59,476 bases of DNA from Scybalousia_A sp052170555 (GTDB lineage Bacteria; Bacteroidota; Bacteroidia; Bacteroidales; P3), in contig JBQNAI010000011.1 of the NCBI GenBank assembly GCA_052170555.1, forward strand, positions 1 through 59,476, in the 5' to 3' direction. Under the pieces are notes generated by a model. It was not told where the DNA came from. It did no database searches and saw only the letters and a program-made list of their open reading frames with translations. The stretch's first letter is position 1; each line of letters opens with the position of its first letter. The position numbers and the translations under genes are program-made. Positions 1-9,100 of the stretch are shown here, one piece after another.

Positions 1-3000
1 GTTGCAGTAGTCTGCGTAACACCTGAGACTGTCAGATTTGTAGGTTGCTCACAAGTATTTACAACGATGGAGGAGTCATTAAATATTTTCACGTCTGAAA
101 TCTCTACTCCATTACCCTCATTAGCAATATACCTAAACATTAACTGATATGTATTAGAAACATTTGGCAACACCAAAGTGTCCGTTACCAAATTTTGTTC
201 CGATGTGTAGGATATTAGTTCTACCCAGTCATCATTCCCTGTCGTACGATACAATATAGTTAATGCATCTGTCCCTCCATTGATGTAAGTTTTTTGAGAA
301 TGAGTCAATTTCAATCTAGGGTTAGTTAATTCCATAAGGTCAAATATCGGAGATATAATATTTTTATTTGAGGGAGAGTAGTCAAGCAATAAGTATCCAG
401 CACTATCTATCGTCCATCCGTCAACTATCCAACAATCCAAGGCACTTGTATCTTCAAAATTTTCTTCCCAAGCATTATCATCAGTAACTATAATAGAAGC
501 ACATGCAGTAGAAAAGAGTATTTGTTTTTCTACAGATATGCCATCTTCATTACAATTGGAGGAAATCTTAACTATATATTGTGTATTAGGTTGCAAATTC
601 GTCAGATTAAAAGTTTTCTCCGTAAGAGGAACATCCGTCCATTGTGAATTGAGCTTATTTTCTTTGTAAGAAAGTAACCAAGATGTTACTTCTTGGGCAC
701 TACTCCACGATATAGTTGCAGCATTTGCTGTAATTGATGTAGATTTCAAATCAGTCGGTGAAGGACAGGCTACCGCTGTTGTAAAAGATATAGACATGGA
801 TTTATCAACAGACTCATTCCCTTCACAAACGGTTGTGACATAAACCGAATATGTTGTTTCAGCAGTCAAATTTGTTAGGGTGTATGTCTTATCTGAAACC
901 GTAGCCGCCAAAACCCAATCTTCATTAGCCTTTTTTGTATAAATATTCCAACTATTGTGTAAAGTATCAGAATCTATAAAATTGATATCAGCTGTATGTG
1001 AGGTAATATTATTTGCAATTACACTATTCAAATCAATTCCCGTACAAACAGGAGCAAGACCCACCTCTATATCATCCCAATACCATGAAATGTCCGTATC
1101 AACCGAGGTGTACTTAATTGCAATATAATTATTATGTCCTGTAAAAGAAGTCTCAGCAAAATTAATGCTTGCAAGATAATAATTATAATAATCAATAATT
1201 GAAGCAACGGGATAAACAGTGAGCGTTTGTACAGGTTGAAACGTAGACTCATCCAAAGGATTTGTCATAACACCTATCTGACAAGAACCACTCGTAGAAG
1301 CGAGACCATTTTGACGATACCAAAATTTGAAACGTAATAAACTGATATCTACATTGAATCTCGGCAGAGTTAGAATAATATCTCCACCTTTGCATTCCAA
1401 TGCATGACCAGGTCCAAACGATCCATCATCCAAACCGGTATGGGCTGAGCCTTGTCCTACCAAGTTTTGAACATAGGGGAATGTTCCATTATCAGCTATA
1501 GCAGTTTTAGTAAGTGTAAAACATAAATCTTCCAATGAAGTTGATGAAAGATTTTCAAAGTTTTGTTTCCAAATACCATCTACATATGCACTCAAATCTA
1601 TTATATTACAAGAAGTGCGGAAAATAGATATATCAGAAACAGGGTTAAATAGACCTGAACACAAAGTAACTACACGATATTCATAGGTAGAAGATGCCGT
1701 CAAATTATTTAGTGTAATTATTGGTTGTCCTGATACGATAGAGGATTCTTGCCAAACAGAGTCTCCTTCTTTCCTATATTGAACCTGCCAGGAGTATGTT
1801 TGATTTACAACAGTATCCCATGTTATTGTTGCAGAGCTTTCGCTTATCCCTATCACTGCCAAATTATTTGTTGTCAAGCAGTCTGACCCTAACAAAATAA
1901 CATTATCAATAGCTGCGGGAGGTTGTCCTCCTCCATTACCATCATTCCTCCAATAAAAGACAATCTGTTTTGTAGTATTCTGCACCCCATTTAGGATAGT
2001 TTTAAATGACTGCCAGTCTGTTTCATTCGTTATCTGATTCAAAAGAGTTATGCCCTCGGGAATCCCAGATGTGGGCAATTCATAATTTCCATCACAAAGA
2101 TAAACTGAAAGATAGTCGTAACTATAAGAACCCCATGAACTTTTTTCTCCTTTTACCTTATAATCAAATGTAAGAGTGTATTCCGCTTTGTCAGAGAATC
2201 TAATAAGAAGCGAAGCATAAGAATTACTCAAACTGCTTGAGTTGTATTTGTTTGACGTCCCATCATCATCTGAAATATATAATGATTTTTGTCCTCCATT
2301 ATTAGTTGCATAACCTATAACCCACTTATTCTCACTTCCTGATGATAATCTCCAATATTTATTATCCATTACATCTTCAAATTTCATAGTACAACTATCT
2401 TGATTATTCGTCATACTATAAGGAATTGTAGTTGTTTTAAATTTGACCACATTAGATTTTTCCGCTAATTCATTACCAGTAAGACAAGACCTAATAACAT
2501 AAACTTGATACTCCATTGAAGCCTCTAAATTTGTTATAGTATATTGTTTATCTGTGATATTAACGTTAGTATAATTACTATCCATTGTCTTCTTGTAATA
2601 AATAATCCATGCAGTCTGATCCTGAGCATCTTCAAACTTGATGGTAGCAGATGTATTGTCGGCATCCACACAAGTCAACTTACCTTCAATCTTTGAACAA
2701 GTAGGGATAGACTCTACAGTTATTTCATCGACATAATAAGATCCTATATTAGTGGGATTTTTAAAATAAATAGCAATATATTTTCCTCCATTAGTCAAAT
2801 TAGCGAATGAAATAATGTTTTCTATCATACCATAATCTCCAACGCCTGCAGTAACTGTACCTAAACTTTCAAATGTAGTAATATCATTAGGGTCAATCAT
2901 TATACCAACCTCCATGGTAGCAGTAGTACCTGCCTGATAATTCTTTTGTACATACAATTTAATACGAGCAGTGGATAAATCTACATCATTTGCAAATGCA

Positions 3001-4040
3001 GGAAGAACTAAAATTTGATTGGTACCTCTAAATTCTATTGATGTTTGACTATTATTGTAAGTTGTAGTTGGATAACCAGAGTATTCCTTAGGGAAATTAC
3101 CTCCATTCATACCAACAATATCTACACTCTTAGCCTTTATATAGCATTCAAGGGGATTTAATTCTTCAAATCCATTATAGTAAGGGAGTGTCAGTCCATC
3201 TCCTCCACATAAGGTTTTGAAAGTATACACATTTGTCATATGATAATTATTACCATGAGTGCTACAAATAGTAATAATATAAACTTCATAAGTAACATTA
3301 CTACTAAGATTGTTTAGTATAATTGTAGGATTAGTATTAACAACTTCTTCCGACCACACGTTTGAAGCAGTTTCGTTTTTGATCCTATACTTAACTATCC
3401 AGGATGAAGAACTGTCCAACTGAACCCATGAGATTTTTGCCTGATTTGATGTAATAGAGGAAAAGGTAACGGCAGTAGCATCAATACACGCAGGAGGATT
3501 TGTTTCATTATAAACCTTTATGTTATCGATATAAACTCCATCTGCATCAGTATTGGGATTAGACCAACGAAAATTTAATTGGTAAGTTGCAGAAGGTCCG
3601 GGTAAAGCAATGGAATCTGTTTGATAGGATGCAATCTCATTTGTGTAGGTTTTCAATTCTACCCATTTATCATTCTCTGAAGCACGATACAAAAGGGTCA
3701 GATTATTATGTACCCCATTATTATATGTCGGCTGATAATGATCAAATTTAACATAAGGAGTAGTAAGTGCTGTCAAATCCAATAAAGGAGTCATAGCTTC
3801 TGCTATTGTTCCTACGTCCCAGTCGTGATACAATGCACTATCAGAAATATACCAATCACCTTCGTCCGATTGTAGGGTCCAACAATCTAAGGCAGTATTA
3901 ACAGAAAAATTTTCTATCCAGGGGTTATTGTTTAAAATTGTGATTGTTAAACATCCGGTTTTGAAGGACGTATCCTGAGCAATGTTGTTAAAAGGTTTGA
4001 TTAGACAGATAATCAGTAAAATAGACAATCGTGTTTTCAT
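1..4040 (-). CDS. Large secreted multi-domain protein (choice-of-anchor-J-like and fibronectin III modules), C-terminus beyond the window
   Basis: About 1346 codons are visible and no stop is reached before the left edge, so the gene is cut by the window. It opens with a signal peptide ending near NIAQ (residues 1-22). Long jelly-roll-like modules with the pattern 'W.ENF.....LDCW...D' and ending 'YVDEI/DNIKV' (choice-of-anchor-J-like, near residues 30-180, 284-440, 545-715, 810-1000, 1166-1320) alternate with fibronectin III modules that start C...P/D..L/V...S.A.I.W (near 182, 447, 718, 998, 1090 and 1328). This architecture is typical of surface-exposed or secreted Bacteroidota adhesins, many of them T9SS cargo; the sorting domain, if present, would lie outside the window. 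The start is supported by a strong -33/-7 promoter about 60 bp upstream. The ligand is unknown. Being secreted is well supported; an adhesive role is an inference. Confidence 0.85.
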   Translation of the reverse strand, partial: MKTRLSILLIICLIKPFNNIAQDTSFKTGCLTITILNNNPWIENFSVNTALDCWTLQSDEGDWYISDSALYHDWDVGTIAEAMTPLLDLTALTTPYVKFDHYQPTYNNGVHNNLTLLYRASENDKWVELKTYTNEIASYQTDSIALPGPSATYQLNFRWSNPNTDADGVYIDNIKVYNETNPPACIDATAVTFSSITSNQAKISWVQLDSSSSWIVKYRIKNETASNVWSEEVVNTNPTIILNNLSSNVTYEVYIITICSTHGNNYHMTNVYTFKTLCGGDGLTLPYYNGFEELNPLECYIKAKSVDIVGMNGGNFPKEYSGYPTTTYNNSQTSIEFRGTNQILVLPAFANDVDLSTARIKLYVQKNYQAGTTATMEVGIMIDPNDITTFESLGTVTAGVGDYGMIENIISFANLTNGGKYIAIYFKNPTNIGSYYVDEITVESIPTCSKIEGKLTCVDADNTSATIKFEDAQDQTAWIIYYKKTMDSNYTNVNITDKQYTITNLEASMEYQVYVIRSCLTGNELAEKSNVVKFKTTTIPYSMTNNQDSCTMKFEDVMDNKYWRLSSGSENKWVIGYATNNGGQKSLYISDDDGTSNKYNSSSLSNSYASLLIRFSDKAEYTLTFDYKVKGEKSSWGSYSYDYLSVYLCDGNYELPTSGIPEGITLLNQITNETDWQSFKTILNGVQNTTKQIVFYWRNDGNGGGQPPAAIDNVILLGSDCLTTNNLAVIGISESSATITWDTVVNQTYSWQVQYRKEGDSVWQESSIVSGQPIITLNNLTASSTYEYRVVTLCSGLFNPVSDISIFRTSCNIIDLSAYVDGIWKQNFENLSSTSLEDLCFTLTKTAIADNGTFPYVQNLVGQGSAHTGLDDGSFGPGHALECKGGDIILTLPRFNVDISLLRFKFWYRQNGLASTSGSCQIGVMTNPLDESTFQPVQTLTVYPVASIIDYYNYYLASINFAETSFTGHNNYIAIKYTSVDTDISWYWDDIEVGLAPVCTGIDLNSVIANNITSHTADINFIDSDTLHNSWNIYTKKANEDWVLAATVSDKTYTLTNLTAETTYSVYVTTVCEGNESVDKSMSISFTTAVACPSPTDLKSTSITANAATISWSSAQEVTSWLLSYKENKLNSQWTDVPLTEKTFNLTNLQPNTQYIVKISSNCNEDGISVEKQILFSTACASIIVTDDNAWEENFEDTSALDCWIVDGWTIDSAGYLLLDYSPSNKNIISPIFDLMELTNPRLKLTHSQKTYINGGTDALTILYRTTGNDDWVELISYTSEQNLVTDTLVLPNVSNTYQLMFRYIANEGNGVEISDVKIFNDSSIVVNTCEQPTNLTVSGVTQTTA

Positions 4041-4100
4041 AGCCTTTAAATTTGTTAATTTGTAAAATATTTATTCAAGATAATTTCAATAATTATGGTT

Positions 4101-4133
4101 GCAAAAGTATATTATCTACATTAGATCTCCAAA
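4101..4133 (-). promoter_or_regulatory. Bacteroidota-type promoter for the FN3 protein
   Basis: Read on the minus strand, TTTG (4133-4130), a 20-bp spacer and TACTTTTGC (4109-4101) match the -33/-7 consensus TTTG-N19-21-TAnnTTTG. It lies about 60 bp before the start codon at 4040. Confidence 0.75.
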
Positions 4134-4525
4134 TTTTTTCGTATTTTTTTTGAATGATATTTTTTTATTTATTGATTTTCAAATTCAAATCTATTAATAA
4201 TATGCATTCTTAAAAAAGAAAATAGTCGTATCTCAATATAAAAATAAAAACATTTTAATTTTTCTTTCATATAACTACATAATCATAAATCATTTTTTGA
4301 GAAAAACTTACTAACTCCCCAAAACAACCTTCAAAAATAAAAATACTACCACATGATGTGTCTAACTGAAGATATATATTATAAATTCTGAATACAATAT
4401 ATAAATCATAATTATTTTTTGAGTAGGAATCAATAATTATAAAGAGTATATATAATAAAAGAAGTAAAAAGGAGTAAAACACTGTAGCATTTCACTCCTC
4501 TTATTCATCAAAAGAATTTACAAAT
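4134..4525. other. AT-rich intergenic stretch with no convincing gene
   Basis: Very AT-rich sequence between the FN3 gene promoter and the hairpin behind the small secreted gene. It contains one 71-codon minus-strand frame (4267-4482) that is hydrophobic and compositionally plain, with no -7 box upstream, so it is not called as a gene. I see nothing else recognisable. Confidence 0.5.
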
Positions 4526-4635
4526 CTTATTTGAAAAAAGTCTAATTCTTTAAGTCCCACCTATCACTTGCAACCCAAATCCGTTAAAACAAATGTTGCA
4601 AGATTTGATAACAAAAGAATTTTTTTCAAATAAAG
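4526..4635 (-). repeat. 110-nt nested inverted repeat directly behind the small secreted gene
   Basis: Stems can be paired at three levels: outer 4526-4539 with 4621-4635 (CTTATTTGAAAAAA against its complement with one extra base), middle 4545-4551 with 4614-4620, and inner CTTGCAAC 4567-4574 with GTTGCAAG 4595-4602, extended by TATCA/TGATA across a 3-nt bulge. It begins 2 nt after the stop codon of the neighbouring gene on the minus strand. It could be a long terminator or 3' UTR structure, a small RNA, or a MITE-like element with terminal inverted repeats; no target-site duplication was seen. Confidence 0.6.
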
Positions 4636-4637
4636 AC

Positions 4638-5021
4638 TTATATCAACAAGACTCCCAACTGTTCTAAGAGCGGATGTAAAACTCTATTACAAGAATAATT
4701 ATGTATGTAAGAAATCAATGCCTGAGATGAGTGATGCGTACAAAACTCGCCATCACTTACACCAAACAAACCATTATCATTAAAAAATGAAAACCTACTC
4801 TCATTAATTGCAAGAACGCAGTCTGTTTTTGTATTTCTATCCCATTCAGAGAAAGAATTGGTATTACTACTTGCGTGAATACACGAAAGTACCGTACCTC
4901 CACATGTAGAAAAATCATAACAAAACAATCTGTCACCCCCACTACCATTTGACAATAGCAGTCCAAAGACAAACAACAACAATGTTAACAGTAATTTGTA
5001 TGATTTTTTACACGATCTCAT
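4638..5021 (-). CDS. Small secreted six-cysteine protein, family unknown
   Basis: 127 residues. A basic n-region (MRSCKKSYK) and the hydrophobic core LLLTLLLFVFGLLLS form a clear signal peptide; the mature part of about 100 residues carries six cysteines in LFC, STC, LSC, TDC, EFC and YSC contexts, enough for three disulfides after export. The frame stays open to an ATG at 5075, but a near-perfect promoter (-7 box at 5047-5055) sits inside that extension, so the ATG at 5021 was chosen, about 20 nt after the expected transcription start. Its own promoter makes it a monocistronic gene, with a long hairpin following the stop. I do not recognise the family; size, export and cysteine content are reminiscent of toxin- or signal-like peptides, but nothing proves such a role. 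Confidence 0.6.
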   Translation of the reverse strand: MRSCKKSYKLLLTLLLFVFGLLLSNGSGGDRLFCYDFSTCGGTVLSCIHASSNTNSFSEWDRNTKTDCVLAINESRFSFFNDNGLFGVSDGEFCTHHSSQALISYIHNYSCNRVLHPLLEQLGVLLI

Positions 5022-5046
5022 TATCCCAAACACTACTTTATAGACT

Positions 5047-5078
5047 GCAAAGTTAAAAACTATTTTCTGAAACACAAA
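5047..5078 (-). promoter_or_regulatory. Promoter of the small secreted protein
   Basis: Minus strand: TTTG (5078-5075), 19-bp spacer, TAACTTTGC (5055-5047). It is an excellent match to the phylum consensus and decides the start codon at 5021. Confidence 0.8.
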
Positions 5079-5160
5079 GAAAAAAATAAAAAAAATAAAA
5101 ATTTCATTATATTTTTTAATATTTCTTTTAAAATATACTCACAATAAATTCAATAATATA

Positions 5161-5194
5161 AAAAAAACCTACCCTTTTGTTATAGAAGGGTAGG
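5161..5194 (-). terminator. Rho-independent terminator of pckA
   Basis: Nine-bp perfect stem CCTACCCTT (5168-5176) / AAGGGTAGG (5186-5194) with a 9-nt loop, followed on the minus strand by a run of seven T (5167-5161). It lies about 85 nt after the pckA stop. Confidence 0.85.
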
Positions 5195-5277
5195 CAAACC
5201 AAAAAAATTATTAATTATGAAAACAAAAACATACTTTTAACTATAAAAATGATTTAAAAATTAAAAGCCAAAATAAA

Positions 5278-6882
5278 TTACAATTTAGGACCAGCTTCCA
5301 CAAGTTTCTTTCCTTCGTCACTAGTAGTGTATTTAGCAAAGTTTTTGATAAAACGATCTGCCAAATCCTTTGCCTTAACATTCCATTCCTCAACCTGAGC
5401 ATAGGTATCACGAGGATCCAAGATGTTAGTTGCTACACCTTCCAATTCTGTAGGAACAGCAAAATTGAAATAAGGAATAAATTTCGTTGGAGCCTTATCT
5501 ATAGACCCTCCAAGTATGGCATCTATGATACCTCTTGTATCTTTGATAGAAATACGTTTGCCTGTACCATTCCAACCTGTATTTACAAGATAAGCTTTTG
5601 CTCCACTCTTCTGCATATGTCTAACTAGCTCTTCTGCGTATTTGGTAGGATGCAATTCTAAGAATGCTTGACCAAAACATGCAGAGAATGTGGGAACAGG
5701 TTCTTTGATACCTATTTCCGTTCCTGCCAACTTAGCCGTAAATCCACTCAAAAAATAATACTTAGTTTGTTCCGGAGTCAATATACTTACAGGAGGTAAA
5801 ACTCCAAATGCATCAGCAGATAAAAATATTACCTTTTTAGCTTCAGGAGCATGAGAAATAGGACGAACAATATTATTAATATGATAAATTGGATAAGAAA
5901 CACGTGTATTTTCCGTAACACTCTTATCAGCAAAATCAATTTTGCCCAATTTATCCACAGTAACATTCTCTAATAATGCATCTCTGCGTATAGCACCATA
6001 GATGTCAGGTTCTGCCTCCTTGTCAAGATTTATAACTTTTGCATAACAACCTCCTTCAAAGTTAAATATACCATTATCATCCCATCCATGCTCGTCATCG
6101 CCTATCAATTTACGTTTAGGATCGGTAGAAAGAGTTGTTTTTCCTGTGCCAGAAAGCCCGAAAAATATAGCCGTATTATTACCATTCATATCAGTATTAG
6201 CAGAGCAATGCATAGATGCAATACCTTTCAATGGAAGATAATAATTCATCATAGAAAATAGCCCTTTTTTCATCTCCCCACCATACCAAGTATTTAAAAT
6301 AACTTGCTCTTTAGATGTAACATTGAAGGCTACCGCTGTCTCACTTCTCAAACCCAATTCCTCATAATTATCAACCTTTGCTTTGGATGCCGTATATACA
6401 ATAAAATCTGGCTCTTGATCAAATTCAGCTTGGTTTTGTGGACGGATAAACATATTAGTTACAAAATGAGCCTGCCAAGCAACCTCCATAATGAAACGGA
6501 TCTTCATTCTAGTATCTTTATTAGCCCCACAAAAACCGTCAACTACAAATAATCGTTTATTAGAAAGTTGAGTCAAGGCCTTCTGTTTTATTTGTTTCCA
6601 AACTTGCTCGCTCATCGGGTGATTATCATTGGGATATTCAGGAGTATTCCACCAAACATTGTCCTTAGAATTAGCATCCATAACTATGTATTTATCTTTT
6701 GGGGAACGTCCCGTATAGACACCCGTCATTACATTGACTGCACCCAACTCTGTTACTTGACCTTTGTCATATCCTGTTAAATCTTCCCTTGTCTCTTCGT
6801 TAAAAAGAACCTCATAAGAGGGACTATAAATAATCTCTTTTGTACCTTGTATTCCGTACTTTGTTAAATCTAAATGTAACAT
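5278..6882 (-). CDS. pckA: Phosphoenolpyruvate carboxykinase (ATP)
   Basis: 534 residues, full length for the ATP-dependent family. It interconverts oxaloacetate + ATP and phosphoenolpyruvate + CO2 + ADP in the cytoplasm; in many Bacteroidota it runs in the CO2-fixing direction on the way to succinate, which is inference here. Visible motifs are GRSPKDKY (58-65), the WYGGEMKKG signature (199-207), the P-loop GLSGTGKTT (242-250) and the metal-binding LIGDDEHGW (259-267). The gene stands alone behind the thiL/HAD/divIC-like operon with an 83-nt gap and has its own strong terminator; I could not find a -7 box directly upstream, so co-transcription with the operon is possible. Confidence 0.98.
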   Translation of the reverse strand: MLHLDLTKYGIQGTKEIIYSPSYEVLFNEETREDLTGYDKGQVTELGAVNVMTGVYTGRSPKDKYIVMDANSKDNVWWNTPEYPNDNHPMSEQVWKQIKQKALTQLSNKRLFVVDGFCGANKDTRMKIRFIMEVAWQAHFVTNMFIRPQNQAEFDQEPDFIVYTASKAKVDNYEELGLRSETAVAFNVTSKEQVILNTWYGGEMKKGLFSMMNYYLPLKGIASMHCSANTDMNGNNTAIFFGLSGTGKTTLSTDPKRKLIGDDEHGWDDNGIFNFEGGCYAKVINLDKEAEPDIYGAIRRDALLENVTVDKLGKIDFADKSVTENTRVSYPIYHINNIVRPISHAPEAKKVIFLSADAFGVLPPVSILTPEQTKYYFLSGFTAKLAGTEIGIKEPVPTFSACFGQAFLELHPTKYAEELVRHMQKSGAKAYLVNTGWNGTGKRISIKDTRGIIDAILGGSIDKAPTKFIPYFNFAVPTELEGVATNILDPRDTYAQVEEWNVKAKDLADRFIKNFAKYTTSDEGKKLVEAGPKL

Positions 6883-6965
6883 CTTGTTTTCTTATTGTTA
6901 AATTTGTTTTTTATTTATTTTTTATGGCGATTAACTTGACCATAATGCTCTTAACGTAAGTTTTT

Positions 6966-7295
6966 CTATTCTATTGTATTTTGTATCATAGAATCGTTTG
7001 CATGCCGTATAATAAAAATATCTTCATTCTCTTTTTTCATAAGGTATTTTTCCCTTCCAAATTTTTCCGCTGCATCCAAATCCTTCTGAATTATAGCTGT
7101 ATTCAAACTATCTTTAATTATTTCTTCCATATAATATTTTTTACGCAACTCAAGTTCTTTTTTCTGCTTTTTAATGTTGAGGTAATAAAAAATATTCTTC
7201 TCTCTAGATAAGGTCATCAACAGAAAAAATAAGACAAGTGCGATAACATACTTCGTTTTAGGATATTTTATGATATACAATAACTTTTCTTTCAC
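6966..7295 (-). CDS. DivIC/FtsB-like septum formation initiator protein
   Basis: 109 residues. One membrane segment near residues 14-31 (KYVIALVLFFLLMTL) is followed by a charged coiled coil (about 38-80, KKQKKELELRKKYYMEEI) and a short tail with the family-typical AEKFGREKYLMKKENEDIFII. This is the topology of the divisome protein FtsB/DivIC, which binds FtsL and FtsQ/DivIB at the septum. It starts 2 nt after the HAD gene stop, so it is the last gene of a thiL-HAD-divIC-like operon. The family is assigned from topology plus the C-terminal motif; a specific name (ftsB or divIC) is not certain. Confidence 0.8.
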   Translation of the reverse strand: MKEKLLYIIKYPKTKYVIALVLFFLLMTLSREKNIFYYLNIKKQKKELELRKKYYMEEIIKDSLNTAIIQKDLDAAEKFGREKYLMKKENEDIFIIRHANDSMIQNTIE

Positions 7296-7297
7296 TT

Positions 7298-7921
7298 CTA
7301 TATTACCTTTATCTTATGCAAATCTACCAATGTTTGGGGATATTTCAACAAAAATGTATGTAATCCAACACTCTTTGCTCCCTCTATATTTTTCGGTGTA
7401 TCATCTATAAATAAGGTTTCATCTGCTTTAATATCTGCGTCGTTCAATACCCATTCAAAACTTTTTTTATGGGGTTTGCGAATATGCACTTCATTAGAAA
7501 AATAAGCCTTATCAAATAATAATCTAAAAATGTCAAAACCTATCCTGTCATAAAACAACTTACGAACGAAATTCATATGAATCTCATTCGTGTTTGAAAA
7601 CAACAATATCTTATTGTAACGTAATTTCAATTTACCTAATAATTTTATTGTCTGCTCTCTAACATCTCCTATCATGGAATTCCAAACTGTATCTATTTGT
7701 TGGTCCGTCAATTTTTTTTGTACTAAATCTCTTATGCCATCTCTAAATTCTGCAGGAGTAATCTTCCCTACTTCAAAATCATCTACCAAAGGTAATTGTG
7801 TTTGTTGGGTGTATATTGCTTTAGCATCTATTCCATATTCATCAAATACTTCTATTATCTTGTTATAATCCACATCCAAGATAACCCCTCCCATATCCAA
7901 TAATAAATTTCTTATTTCCAT
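7298..7921 (-). CDS. HAD-superfamily hydrolase (subfamily IA, YihX-like)
   Basis: 207 residues from the ATG at 7921 (MEIRNLLLDMGGVILDVDY). The frame is open further upstream, but that part overlaps thiL and adds no domain. HAD motif I with the nucleophile is LLLDMGGV, motif II is LFSNTNE, motif III the lysine in IRKPHKKS, and motif IV LFIDDTPKNIEGA. Members of this group remove phosphate from sugar phosphates, nucleotides or FMN; the substrate cannot be read from sequence. It starts 7 nt after the thiL stop and lies 2 nt before the divIC-like gene, so it is co-transcribed with both. A role in flavin or thiamine phosphate metabolism next to thiL is speculation. Confidence 0.9.
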   Translation of the reverse strand: MEIRNLLLDMGGVILDVDYNKIIEVFDEYGIDAKAIYTQQTQLPLVDDFEVGKITPAEFRDGIRDLVQKKLTDQQIDTVWNSMIGDVREQTIKLLGKLKLRYNKILLFSNTNEIHMNFVRKLFYDRIGFDIFRLLFDKAYFSNEVHIRKPHKKSFEWVLNDADIKADETLFIDDTPKNIEGAKSVGLHTFLLKYPQTLVDLHKIKVI

Positions 7922-7928
7922 TATGACA

Positions 7929-8966
7929 TTATTGTTGATTTGTATAATGATTCCAGCCTTGAGCTTTAATCTCAATTGCCGTATTTTGTGGAGTAATTAA
8001 TTTACAACCGGCATTTTGCTCTTTAATATATCCTATTATGTGAATATTCTTATTATCTTTGATTTTATCATAGTCCTTTTGTGCAATGGTGAATAAAAGT
8101 TCATAGTCCTCTCCCCCATTAAGAGCTCCTGTTTCAGCAGATATTTTAAATTCTTCCAAAGTACGTGAAGTCTGATAATCTATTGGCAACTTATCCATAT
8201 ATATCTCACATCCCACTTTACTATCACGACAAATATGCAATATTTCACTTGCCAAGCCATCAGAAATATCTATCATAGAAGTCGGCACCACGCCATTGTC
8301 TCTAAAAAAATCTATCAACCATTTTTGTGCTTCAGGTTTGAGTTGTCTTTCCAGTACATAATCATAATCATTAAGCTCTGGCTGTACATTAGGATTAGTT
8401 TTCCATTCAACTTTCTCTCTTTGCAATACAAGGAGACCGGCATAAGCTCCTCCCAAATCACCAGTTACACAAATAAGATCATTCTCCTTTGCAGTACTGC
8501 GTTTAACAATACTTCCCTTTGTTGCTTCACCTATTACAGTTACAGAAATAAACATCCCAGATGCAGAAGATGTCGTATCACCTCCGATTAAATCCACACC
8601 ATATCGCTCACAAGCCAAACGAATGCCTGCATATAATTCCTCCAACGCTTCTACACTGTACCTATTACTAACACTAAGTGTGATAGTTATCTGTTTAGGC
8701 AAACCATTCATAGCATAGATATCCGAAAAATTGCAAACAACAGCTTTATATCCCAAGTGTTTCAACGGAGTATAGACCATATCAAAATGAATGCCTTCTA
8801 TCATTGCATCCGTAGAAACAAGAATTTGTTTGTCTTCATAATCCAAAACAGCACAATCATCTCCAACACCTAAAACCGTACTTTTATTATTGATTTTACT
8901 ATCCTTAGTTAACCTATCTATCAAACCAAATTCGCCAAGTACAGACAATTCCGTTCTTTGTTCCAT
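7929..8966 (-). CDS. thiL: Thiamine-monophosphate kinase
   Basis: 345 residues. ThiL phosphorylates thiamine monophosphate to thiamine diphosphate with ATP, the last step of thiamine cofactor synthesis. Family motifs seen are LGEFGLIDRL at the N-terminus, GVGDDCAVL, the metal-binding STDAMIEGIHF, NFSDIYAMN, GGDTTSS and DISDGLASE. A GTG four codons upstream (8978) could also serve as start; the ATG at 8966 is preferred because AAGGTGA sits about 8 nt before it. It is the first gene of an operon with the HAD hydrolase and the divIC-like gene, transcribed from a -7 box at 8997-9005 and divergent from folC. Confidence 0.97.
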   Translation of the reverse strand: MEQRTELSVLGEFGLIDRLTKDSKINNKSTVLGVGDDCAVLDYEDKQILVSTDAMIEGIHFDMVYTPLKHLGYKAVVCNFSDIYAMNGLPKQITITLSVSNRYSVEALEELYAGIRLACERYGVDLIGGDTTSSASGMFISVTVIGEATKGSIVKRSTAKENDLICVTGDLGGAYAGLLVLQREKVEWKTNPNVQPELNDYDYVLERQLKPEAQKWLIDFFRDNGVVPTSMIDISDGLASEILHICRDSKVGCEIYMDKLPIDYQTSRTLEEFKISAETGALNGGEDYELLFTIAQKDYDKIKDNKNIHIIGYIKEQNAGCKLITPQNTAIEIKAQGWNHYTNQQ

Positions 8967-8996
8967 ACACTTTTTCACCTTTTAGAATATGAGACT

Positions 8997-9005
8997 GCAA
9001 AGTTA
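8997..9005 (-). promoter_or_regulatory. -7 promoter box of thiL operon
   Basis: TAACTTTGC on the minus strand, about 30 bp before the thiL ATG. The -33 position carries only ATTG (9028-9025), so the promoter may be weak or activator-dependent. Confidence 0.6.
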
Positions 9006-9100
9006 AGAAAAATTTGCAATAGAGCAATAAAAATTCATACAATATGCAATAAAAAATATGTAAAACATAAAAATAATTTATCAATTTCAAAGAATAATTT

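Noticed and set aside
1067..1252. Small frame inside the FN3 protein gene
   Set aside because: It is a same-strand alternative-frame shadow of the large coding region, with low-complexity Leu/Ile composition.
4267..4482. 71-codon minus-strand frame with a hydrophobic start
   Set aside because: No promoter box upstream, strongly AT-biased composition and no homology-like pattern; a chance frame is more likely.
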